A DNA stretch of 12,084 nucleotides from an uncultured Bacteroides sp. (GTDB lineage Bacteria; Bacteroidota; Bacteroidia; Bacteroidales; Bacteroidaceae): the NCBI GenBank assembly GCA_900766195.1, contig CAAFUN010000055.1:1-12084 (forward strand). Reading direction: 5' to 3'. Positions 1 through 6,490 of the stretch are shown here, in pieces; the stretch's first letter is position 1; each line of letters starts with the position of its first letter. The notes beneath the pieces were generated by a model. It was not told the origin of the DNA. It did not search any database and worked only from the letters and a program-made list of their open reading frames with translations. Both the position numbers and the translations under genes were made by a program.

Positions 1-354
1 CTCTTTTGCGAATAGATGCAATAACTTACGAGACAAAGTGCGGTGCAGGTGACCGCCGTATGCAAGCTGAGTTTTGTGCCAACGCGGTGGCACAACTTTG
101 CCATCGAACTGGCACAACTTTGCCACCGCGATGGCACAAATGTATTCTTGCAACCTCAGAAATTTTTCGTTGTATAATGGTTTACTTCCTCATGCACTTC
201 TCTGAAAGTAGTTGACTAGTTTATCTCTTGCTTTTATAATATGTTGACTCAAAGCATTCTTAATACTATAAACGGTTTACTGTGTTGTTTATTACTCTGA
301 TATCAGGTTGACTGTTTCTTCTCGTAAAGCGAATCTGGGAACCGGATGTTTTAT
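1..354. other. Non-coding left flank
   Basis: No gene can be supported here. The only open frame of note (6-215, plus) has no homology that I recognise, runs straight through the 22-bp repeat block and shows an unnatural run of Cys, His, Arg and Pro there, so I treat it as chance. The rest (about 150-354) is AT-rich and broken by stops on both strands. It may contain the 3' untranslated region of the minus-strand gene that ends at 355, but I see no clear terminator hairpin with a T-tract. A real gene ending just left of the window cannot be excluded. Confidence 0.5.
66..139. repeat. 22-bp tandem repeat with palindromic units
   Basis: The 16-mer TGGCACAACTTTGCCA occurs perfectly at 88-103 and again at 110-125. 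A third truncated copy (TGGCACAA) starts at 132, and a degenerate unit precedes at about 66-87. The period is exactly 22 bp, with variable 6-base spacers between the 16-mers. Each unit can fold on itself (TGGCA against TGCCA). The whole block is also a larger inverted repeat: 75-95 matches the reverse complement of 118-138 at 18 of 21 positions. It is too short and its spacers too small for a CRISPR array. It resembles an intergenic repetitive palindromic element; its function is unknown. Confidence 0.75.
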
Positions 355-765
355 TTATCCGATTATAGTAGCCACAAAATGCTGTGAACCACCGAAGTTT
401 CTGAACTCACAGAGATAAATTCCTTGCCAGGTGCCTAGGTTGAGCTGTCCGTTCGTAATGGGAATGGATAGGGATACGCCTGTAAGGTTGCTCTTGGCAT
501 GGCTTGGTAGGTCATCGGATCCTTCGTCGGTATGTGTATAATAAGACTCATTCTCTTTGATCAGTCTGTTGTAAACTTGCTCCAGATCGTTACGGACACT
601 GCTATCGAAGTTTTCGTTAATACTGATGGCACAACTGGTATGCTGTACAAATAAATTGAATAGTCCCACTTTAGGAAGTGAGGGGAGATGACTTAATACT
701 TCATTTGTTATTAAATGAAACCCTCGTTTATAGGGCTTTAAAGAAAATTCTATTTGTTCTATCAT
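355..765 (-). CDS. yjbQ: YjbQ/UPF0047 family protein
   Basis: A 136-residue protein of the YjbQ (UPF0047) family, the usual length for this single-domain cytoplasmic fold. Family members are often annotated as secondary thiamine-phosphate synthases because some show weak activity of that kind; the true cellular role is unsettled. Visible hallmarks are QHTSCAISINEN (41-52), the HTDEGSDDLPSH block (78-89) and LGTWQGIYLCEFRNFGG (110-126), which hold the conserved His, Asp, Glu and Trp residues. I chose the ATG at 763-765; a GTG five codons earlier (778-780) would give 141 residues but adds nothing conserved. It is transcribed away from the utilization locus, in the same direction as the MORN_2 gene, with a 247-base gap between them, so it is probably a separate unit. 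Family assignment is firm, biochemical role is not. Confidence 0.93.
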   Translation of the reverse strand: MIEQIEFSLKPYKRGFHLITNEVLSHLPSLPKVGLFNLFVQHTSCAISINENFDSSVRNDLEQVYNRLIKENESYYTHTDEGSDDLPSHAKSNLTGVSLSIPITNGQLNLGTWQGIYLCEFRNFGGSQHFVATIIG

Positions 766-870
766 ATTACCGATTTCCACTTTTAGATAAAAGAAAATCT
801 ATTGGGTTATTTATATTGTATAACCACAAATAAGCATTTATTTAATAGTTATGTTTTTAAAATTTAGCGT

Positions 871-878
871 CAAATTTA
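871..878 (-). promoter_or_regulatory. Candidate Bacteroides -7 box upstream of yjbQ
   Basis: On the minus strand this reads TAAATTTG, a match to the Bacteroides sigma-ABfr -7 consensus TAnnTTTG. It lies 105 bases before the chosen yjbQ start. I find no good TTTG -33 box at the usual distance, so the call rests on one short motif. Confidence 0.3.
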
Positions 879-1012
879 TTATCTTGATCATAAAGTCTGT
901 GAAATCTACCCAAACCTTGTAATAGAGGCGAAGGATCTTTTTAAGCCTCATTTTATTTAAATAATGCACTGCGCAGAGTCTATGACCGATGATAAGAAAT
1001 TAAGCTACTGTA

Positions 1013-1519
1013 TCAGTAACTTTTTTCATATAAAATGATACTATGATTGTAATGTCCTTCATATCTTAATCTACCATCTTCATAAAAGGTTTTTAAAGAA
1101 AATGCGCTTCCATCTTTATATTTAGTTTCACTTCGTAAAATTCCATTTTCGTAATATTCTTTCGTCACACCTTGCAATATTCCATTTTTATAATTCTCGA
1201 TAGATTTGAGTTTTCCACTTTCATAATATTCTTTATAAACTCCATCAAGTTCATTGTTTTTATACTTTCCTTCTCTAAATAATATCCCGCTGTTAATAAA
1301 ATAGAGTTTGTATAATCCATCCAATTTTCCATTTTTACAATCTATTTCTTGAAATACTTTACCATTATCATCGTAAGATAATATTTTCCCTGTATATTTT
1401 TCTCCCGCACGTGTGTATTGAATACCATCTATTTCTTTAAGACTTCTAATATTAATTTCTTGACTATAACACAATATTGAAAGAAAAAGACAAATAGGTA
1501 ATAAAAAGAATCTCTTCAT
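1013..1519 (-). CDS. Secreted MORN_2 (YwqK-like) repeat protein
   Basis: A 168-residue protein with an N-terminal signal peptide (Lys-Arg then a hydrophobic stretch to about residue 17, probable cleavage near Ser19/Gln20). The Cys at 17 is preceded by Leu, so it is not a lipobox. The mature part consists of about five degenerate repeats of some 23-27 residues at 42-68, 69-93, 94-117, 118-141 and 142-160. The recurring pattern is YYExGxLxSxxxYKxGxxxG, typical of MORN_2 repeats. Proteins of this kind are often labelled 'YwqK-family antitoxin', but that name has little functional meaning here: no toxin partner is adjacent, and the export signal argues for a periplasmic or surface role. It starts at the ATG at 1517-1519, 27 bases after a good promoter box. 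It is divergent from fecR and occupies the place where a full-length sigma gene would extend. Confidence 0.85.
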   Translation of the reverse strand: MKRFFLLPICLFLSILCYSQEINIRSLKEIDGIQYTRAGEKYTGKILSYDDNGKVFQEIDCKNGKLDGLYKLYFINSGILFREGKYKNNELDGVYKEYYESGKLKSIENYKNGILQGVTKEYYENGILRSETKYKDGSAFSLKTFYEDGRLRYEGHYNHSIILYEKSY

Positions 1520-1545
1520 GTTAAAAATATATTATTTATTAAATG

Positions 1546-1574
1546 CAAATATAGTTTTTAATTTTCAATACAAA
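1546..1574 (-). promoter_or_regulatory. Probable promoter of the MORN_2 gene
   Basis: On the minus strand TATATTTG (1546-1553) matches the Bacteroides -7 consensus TAnnTTTG. TTTG (1571-1574) lies 17 bases upstream as a possible -33 box, slightly closer than the usual spacing of about 19-21. The -7 box ends 26 bases before the ATG, giving a short leader. Confidence 0.55.
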
Positions 1575-1717
1575 AATATAGAATTTGGATTATTCTCTTA
1601 AGTTTATCATAAATAAAAATTCACTACTGTCTAAAGAAATTTTCCCATAGGTTCAGTGGAAATGAATAGAAATCAGTCATTGGACCCTTCGTCGGTATAG
1701 CTGTCTGACAGAGTCTT

Positions 1718-1771
1718 TAAGTTTGAATTTTAGGACGTTTTTTCTACAGTGTTGGGACTGTAACTTGTCCT
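1718..1771 (+). promoter_or_regulatory. Candidate promoter box followed by a two-part hairpin
   Basis: TAAGTTTG at 1718-1725 matches the Bacteroides -7 consensus on the plus strand, without a convincing -33 box. A transcript starting about seven bases later would begin at a nested inverted repeat: AGGAC (1732-1736) with GTCCT (1767-1771), enclosing ACAGT (1746-1750) with ACTGT (1757-1761) around a 6-base loop. This would give fecR a leader of about 250 bases running through the sigma remnant. Both elements are weak on their own. Confidence 0.28.
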
Positions 1772-1913
1772 GTACTTAGCCTGCGAGATTTTTATTCATT
1801 ATTAATAGTGACATATCTCTGAAATCGACTTGTTGGCTTGTCGGGTATGTTCTTTTAGTCTTTTAGTACATCGCTTAAATAAGTTCCTTTGGATTTTTAA
1901 AAAAAAAGAAGTC
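1765..1913 (+). pseudogene. Decayed C-terminus (region 4) of an ECF sigma factor
   Basis: Fragments of sigma region 4 can be read here although no intact gene exists. In the fecR frame, CEIFIHY (1782-1802) is followed by three consecutive stops TAA TAG TGA (1803-1811), then HISEIDLL (1812-1835) and VCSFSLLVHRLNKFLWIFKK (1845-1904). In another frame 1805-1822 reads NSDISL, filling the gap. The order matches the intact sigma factor at the right edge of the window, which has REAIYLHY, then PLNKISELL, then STRNLLHRAMLKLRK. The spacing between the HY and HR pairs is 22 codons here and 24 there. The position just before fecR is where Bacteroidota keep the cognate sigma gene. The upstream part of the gene is missing; the MORN_2 gene begins within 250 bases. 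Reading three frames invites over-interpretation, so this stays moderate. The rest of 1520-1979 holds only the candidate promoters and hairpin. Confidence 0.55.
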
Positions 1914-1979
1914 GGTGTTGAGTACAGAAGTCAACAATCAACTGTATTAGCAATAGATACACTAATACACATTAAAAGA

Positions 1980-3053
1980 ATGGAAAGTAAATCTAAAGAT
2001 AGTCCGCTTTTCTCAGATACATCATATCGCATACTAAAAGATGCAGAACCAAAGCTGAGTGAAGAAGAAAAGCATTTGATGTGGGCAAACATAGAACGTC
2101 GAACTTTGCAAAAGACAACACCTCTCTTTCATCTTAGAAAATGGTATGGGGTGGCGGCAATTGCTGCTGTCTTGGTAATAGCATCGGTAATTTCATACCA
2201 AACTGTCTTCAGAGAACTTCCCTACAATAGCCTTTCAGCACTGGTTGATATTGATACATTAAAAAATACACGACTGTATTTTGATGACCAACAAATAGAA
2301 TTGGGAGAACATGTGGAAATTCACTGCCTATCATCTACCAATCAATTAGAAATTAGAAATGCAGGTAATTCCTCTTTCAAATTATCAATGCCAAAAAATA
2401 AAGAAGTATATATTCAACTCGCAGTACCCACAAATAAACAGGCTCATATCATACTAGCAGACAACTCTAAAATAACACTTAAAGATCGGTCTAAATTCAT
2501 CTTTCCCTTTAATTTTGAAAAAGATAAACGGGAAGTGAAACTGGAAGGAAAAAGCTATATGCAAATCGCGCCCAATAAGCAAAAGCGCTTTATTACCAAA
2601 ACTAAATACATGGATATTTGTGTGCTTGGGACAGAGTTCCTAGTTGTAGCTTATCCTCACTTGAGAGAGCAATCGGTGTTATTAGTTAAAGGCTCCATAC
2701 AGGTAACACCGCAAAAAGGAAAATCCGTAATGATAACACCTCATCAGAAGTTTATATACGATAGAGCAAGTACCTTTTCTCATTTGATTAAAAATGTAGA
2801 TGTATTGCCTGCTATAGCATGGAAAGAAGATTTACTAATAGCGGATAACCAGTCTCTTGCCGAAGTTCTTAAAATGATTGAAGACCATTACAATGTAACC
2901 TTAAATTATGATTGGAAAGAAATGCAGAATATACATATTAGTGGAAAGTTGGACATCAGTGTGACTTTGGATGAAATATTGGAAAACATTAGCCGCATTG
3001 CTCAAGTGAAGGTTATTAAAGAGCAGAGAGCTATTAAAATAATAAAAAAATAA
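1980..3053 (+). CDS. FecR-family anti-sigma factor
   Basis: An inner-membrane anti-sigma factor of 357 residues. Residues 1-50 form a charged cytoplasmic part with an SEEEKHLMWANIERR segment typical of these proteins. One transmembrane helix spans about 55-76. The periplasmic part holds the FecR domain (about 150-245, with LGTEFLVVAY and VLLVKGSIQV) and a C-terminal DUF4974-like domain (about 280-355, with ISGKLDISVTLDEIL). In this family the periplasmic part senses the signalling domain of a TonB-dependent transporter and releases an ECF sigma factor in the cytoplasm. The downstream SusC has the matching STN domain. I chose the ATG at 1980; the frame stays open back to a TTG at 1830, but those 50 residues look like sigma remnant rather than FecR. 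The ribosome binding site is weak (AAAAGA). The usual sigma partner gene is absent as an intact gene immediately upstream. Confidence 0.92.
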   Translation: MESKSKDSPLFSDTSYRILKDAEPKLSEEEKHLMWANIERRTLQKTTPLFHLRKWYGVAAIAAVLVIASVISYQTVFRELPYNSLSALVDIDTLKNTRLYFDDQQIELGEHVEIHCLSSTNQLEIRNAGNSSFKLSMPKNKEVYIQLAVPTNKQAHIILADNSKITLKDRSKFIFPFNFEKDKREVKLEGKSYMQIAPNKQKRFITKTKYMDICVLGTEFLVVAYPHLREQSVLLVKGSIQVTPQKGKSVMITPHQKFIYDRASTFSHLIKNVDVLPAIAWKEDLLIADNQSLAEVLKMIEDHYNVTLNYDWKEMQNIHISGKLDISVTLDEILENISRIAQVKVIKEQRAIKIIKK

Positions 3054-3089
3054 ACCTTTAAAAAGAATATGCTTATGATATAAAAACAC

Positions 3090-3136
3090 TACTATTTCAA
3101 AAGGGCCAAGAAATAGTGCGAATATTTCTCAGCCCT
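3090..3136 (+). promoter_or_regulatory. Two competing hairpins between fecR and susC
   Basis: Hairpin A pairs ACTATTTC (3091-3098) with GAAATAGT (3110-3117), plus a possible G-U pair at 3090/3118, around an 11-base loop. Hairpin B pairs AGGGC (3102-3106) with GCCCT (3132-3136) and AGAAATA (3109-3115) with TATTTCT (3123-3129), with a 2x2 internal loop and a 7-base apical loop. Both need bases 3110-3115, so only one can form at a time. A T-rich stretch (3141-3150) follows hairpin B but starts five bases after it, so B would be an imperfect intrinsic terminator. The arrangement resembles an attenuator or an RNA processing site separating low-level regulator expression from high-level susC expression. 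Confidence 0.5.
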
Positions 3137-3182
3137 CGACTTTGATTTTTCTAAAAAAAATAATAACCAAAATCTATTAATA

Positions 3183-6100
3183 ATGAACACAGAACATTAT
3201 TTCTGCAAGTATACAAAATTTATTTGTAACAGACTGATCGTAGCAAGTTATATTTTGTTTTTCCTAAGTATGAATACTGCATATGTATATGCAGTTCCCT
3301 TTCCTTCTGAGATTACAAAATCGGGTGATATTATTCTCAAAGTGGTTAATAAACCAATTAAAGAAGTTCTTACACTCATTGAGCAACAAAGTAAATTCGT
3401 ATTTGTATATAATACCGAGAGCGTTAATCTTGATAAAAAAGTGACACTTAATATCACGTCAAGTTCCATAAATGAGATAATGGCTCAGCTATTAAAGGGA
3501 ACTCAGCTGGATTATGATGTTTCCGAAAGGCAAGTTCTTATATTTCAGAATAATAAGGCATCCGAGAAAATACTTTCATCCGGAATAGTGACCGATGAAA
3601 ATGGCGATGCACTGATTGGGGTAAATGTGCAAGTAAAAGGAACATCCAATGGAACGATTACTGACATTGACGGAAAATATTCATTGAATGTACCGGCTGG
3701 TAAAACTCTTGTATTTTCATATGTTGGGTATAAGAGGCTAGAAATAAAAGCCCAACCGCAAATGAAAGTTGAGATGCAGAATGAGGCCGAATTACTGAAC
3801 GAAGTTGTCGTTGTAGGTTATGGCACTATGAAAAAAAGTGATCTTACCGGTTCTGTTTCAGGACTAAAGTCTAAAGATTTTAATACGGGATTAGTGAGTT
3901 CACCTTCTCAGCTTATTCAAGGCCGTGTACCAGGAGTTAATATTACCAATAACGGTGGCGAACCTGGTGGAGGCGTCACCATAAGAGTACGTGGTTCAAA
4001 TTCAATCCGTTCAGGACAAGATCCGCTATACGTCGTTGACGGAATACCATTGGATGCATCAGATAATTTACAACCTTCCGGAGCGAATACTGCAGGTGTT
4101 GGAAGTACAGGAAGTAAAAACCCGTTGAACTTTCTAAATCCTGATGATATTGAATCCATTGATATTTTAAAAGACGCATCTGCCACAGCTATCTATGGGG
4201 CCAGAGGAGCTAATGGAGTTATAATGATTACAACCCGAAAGGGCTCTGAAGGACAAGCAAAAGTTTCGTATTCAGCTTATGCTAGCATCTCTGAACTTCC
4301 TCATAAATATGATGTTCTTTCAGCAGAGCAATATAGGGCATTTGCTAACGAGAAAGGAGTGACTATTGACGATGGTGGAGCCAATACCGACTGGCAGAAT
4401 GAAATTTTCCGTACAGCTTTGTCCCATAATCACAATCTATCAGTTAGTGGAGGAGGTAAAAAAGGAAACTACCGCGCTTCGCTAAGCTTTCAGGATCAGG
4501 AAGGTATTATTGAGAAAAGTGGTATAAAGAAATACACCGGGCGTTTTTATTTAAGCCAGAAGACATTAAATGATAAACTTCTTTTCGAAGCAAGTTTAAT
4601 GGCTACACGGACAAAAGACAAACGTGCACCTCTTGGACAATCTGGTGGCTATGAAGGGGATTTACTACTCACAGCATTGAAGGTCAATCCAACTTTTCCT
4701 ATATTTAATACTGACGGAACTTACTATCAAAAAAGTCAAGATGTACGAAATCCGGTTGCCATGATTAACCTGACAAATGACAATACAGAGACAGATAGAA
4801 TTTTAGCGAACATAACTGGTACCCTTGACGTCTGGAAAGGATTAAAATATAAAATAAATGTAGCTTTTGACGAAACAAAGGCTAGTAGGAAAGTGACTCA
4901 GAATAAAGAACTTATATATATGAGTGACAAAGGTACGGCTAATATAAACAATGTAGAAGCAAGCAACTATTTAATAGAGAACTATCTTACATACGATTTT
5001 AAGATAAGAGACTCGCATAAATTTAATTTATTAGCCGGGCACTCTTATCAGAAATTTCGCAATTATTGGTACGGTTTTTCAGAGACAGGTTTCAATATCG
5101 ATAATATTGACTATCTATATGATCTGTCATTCGGAAAAAATACAAATATCACGGGTTCTTCAAACATTACTATTAATGAGTTGCAGTCGTTCTTTGGACG
5201 TGTTAACTACAATCTGATGAACAAATATCTGCTTACTGCTAATTTTCGTGTTGATGGCTCGACCAAATTTGGTAAAAATAACAAATATGGATTCTTCCCT
5301 TCGGCAGCATTTGCATGGCGTATGAGTGAGGAACAGTTCATAAAAGGGCTCAATATATTTGATAATCTGAAAATGAGATTGAGCTGGGGCTTAACAGGTA
5401 ATCAAGAAATTCCCAACAAAATATCTCAAATTAAATTGGGCAGCACTGATGGTGCCGTACTCAATGGAGGTACTACTGTTGTTCAGGGAGTCACGTTAAC
5501 CCGTACGCCTAATCCGAATTTAAAATGGGAGCGTACCGAACAGCTCAATATTGGATGTGATTTCTCTATTTTTAATAATCGCTTAAGTGGAACGTTAGAT
5601 TATTTCTCGAAAACAACTAAAGATGTACTTCTGCAAGTATACTCTATTTCTCCGGCACCTACTACGCAAGTATGGAGTAATGTACCAGATATGAAGATTG
5701 TTAATAAAGGTATAGAACTTGGAATAAACGGAGTCATTATTGATACAAAAGACTGGAAATGGAATGCAGGGGCAAATTACTCTCGAGTTAGAAACAAAGT
5801 GGAGAATCTTCCGATGTCATCTATCACTACAGGCAATCCTAGCGGACCTGGAATTACAGGGTTTTCATCGCAAGTTATCAAAAGCGGATATCCGATAGGT
5901 ACTTTTTGGGGATATAACTTTTTAGGATTTGATAAAGAAGGTAAAAGTCTTTATGAAAGGGATGCCAATGGGAAAGTTGTTGAGAAGTGTATAGGCAATG
6001 CACAGCCGGATTTTACGCTAAACTTTAATACCTCTGTTACTTGGAAAAACTTCGACTTAAGCCTTTTCTTCAATAGTGTTGTGGGAAATGACATCTATAA

Positions 6101-6473
6101 TAATTTAGCAAATGTTATTGATAACTTAAGTATGTTTTCTAAGGGGAGTAACACCACTGTTGATGCTACAAAAACCAACGAAGCGTTTGATAACGTACTT
6201 GATTACTCAAGCCGTTATATTGAAGATGGATCTTATCTAAGATTAAGCAGTGCTGCTTTAGGATACACCGTACCCTTAAAAAATAAAAAATGGATCAGCA
6301 ATCTACGTTTTACGCTCACTGGAAACAATTTATTTGTAATTACCGGTTATTCCGGTTATGACCCCGAGGTTAACTCAAATAGAACAAGTAACGGTGTTCC
6401 GGCTTTAGGTATCGGATGGACCAATTATCCGATGGCACGCAGTTATAGTTTAGGTGTATCAATTGACTTCTAA
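3183..6473 (+). CDS. susC: SusC-type TonB-dependent outer-membrane transporter with STN domain
   Basis: A 1096-residue SusC/RagA-family porin that imports oligosaccharides across the outer membrane using TonB energy. After a long signal peptide (to about residue 38) come an STN/secretin-like signalling domain (about 50-122), a carboxypeptidase-regulatory-like domain (about 134-196), the TonB-box region NEVVVVGYG (206-214) and a plug domain with QGRVPGVNI (246-254), PLYVVDGIP (281-289) and DASATAIYGARGANGVI (331-347). The beta-barrel runs to the terminal Phe (ending GVSIDF), needed for outer-membrane assembly. The STN domain is the partner of FecR-type anti-sigma factors, so this is a transducer as well as a transporter. 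The ATG at 3183 is kept because the next Met (30) would remove most of the signal peptide. It lies 129 bases after fecR and 17 bases before susD. Its exact sugar cannot be deduced. Confidence 0.97.
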   Translation: MNTEHYFCKYTKFICNRLIVASYILFFLSMNTAYVYAVPFPSEITKSGDIILKVVNKPIKEVLTLIEQQSKFVFVYNTESVNLDKKVTLNITSSSINEIMAQLLKGTQLDYDVSERQVLIFQNNKASEKILSSGIVTDENGDALIGVNVQVKGTSNGTITDIDGKYSLNVPAGKTLVFSYVGYKRLEIKAQPQMKVEMQNEAELLNEVVVVGYGTMKKSDLTGSVSGLKSKDFNTGLVSSPSQLIQGRVPGVNITNNGGEPGGGVTIRVRGSNSIRSGQDPLYVVDGIPLDASDNLQPSGANTAGVGSTGSKNPLNFLNPDDIESIDILKDASATAIYGARGANGVIMITTRKGSEGQAKVSYSAYASISELPHKYDVLSAEQYRAFANEKGVTIDDGGANTDWQNEIFRTALSHNHNLSVSGGGKKGNYRASLSFQDQEGIIEKSGIKKYTGRFYLSQKTLNDKLLFEASLMATRTKDKRAPLGQSGGYEGDLLLTALKVNPTFPIFNTDGTYYQKSQDVRNPVAMINLTNDNTETDRILANITGTLDVWKGLKYKINVAFDETKASRKVTQNKELIYMSDKGTANINNVEASNYLIENYLTYDFKIRDSHKFNLLAGHSYQKFRNYWYGFSETGFNIDNIDYLYDLSFGKNTNITGSSNITINELQSFFGRVNYNLMNKYLLTANFRVDGSTKFGKNNKYGFFPSAAFAWRMSEEQFIKGLNIFDNLKMRLSWGLTGNQEIPNKISQIKLGSTDGAVLNGGTTVVQGVTLTRTPNPNLKWERTEQLNIGCDFSIFNNRLSGTLDYFSKTTKDVLLQVYSISPAPTTQVWSNVPDMKIVNKGIELGINGVIIDTKDWKWNAGANYSRVRNKVENLPMSSITTGNPSGPGITGFSSQVIKSGYPIGTFWGYNFLGFDKEGKSLYERDANGKVVEKCIGNAQPDFTLNFNTSVTWKNFDLSLFFNSVVGNDIYNNLANVIDNLSMFSKGSNTTVDATKTNEAFDNVLDYSSRYIEDGSYLRLSSAALGYTVPLKNKKWISNLRFTLTGNNLFVITGYSGYDPEVNSNRTSNGVPALGIGWTNYPMARSYSLGVSIDF

Positions 6474-6490
6474 TAAAAAATAGTACAGAT

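Noticed and set aside
75..139. CRISPR-like repeat-spacer pattern
   Set aside because: There are only two perfect 16-base units with 6-base spacers, and no cas genes are nearby.
6..215. 69-codon plus-strand open frame at the left edge
   Set aside because: It reads through the palindromic repeat, has an odd composition and shows no recognisable domain or convincing ribosome binding site.
925..954. GAGGC/GCCTC stem followed by TTTT, a possible plus-strand terminator
   Set aside because: The stem has only five pairs with a 15-base loop, and there is no plus-strand gene upstream for it to terminate.
1006..1018. 13-base palindrome TACTGTATCAGTA at the stop codon of the MORN_2 gene
   Set aside because: The stem is five pairs with no T-tract after it on the minus strand, so it is too weak to call a terminator.
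1013..1519. Antitoxin function for the MORN_2 (YwqK-like) protein
   Set aside because: The label comes from database naming. The protein has a signal peptide and no neighbouring toxin gene.
512..1699. Near-identical 21-base strings at 512-532 (inside yjbQ) and 1679-1699, 18 of 21 identical, with 13 identical in a row
   Set aside because: A 13-base match is expected about once by chance in a window of this size, and no further similarity to yjbQ surrounds the second copy.
1830..1979. TTG start giving a 407-residue FecR
   Set aside because: The added 50 residues resemble sigma region 4 rather than any FecR N-terminus, and the ATG at 1980 gives the normal family length.
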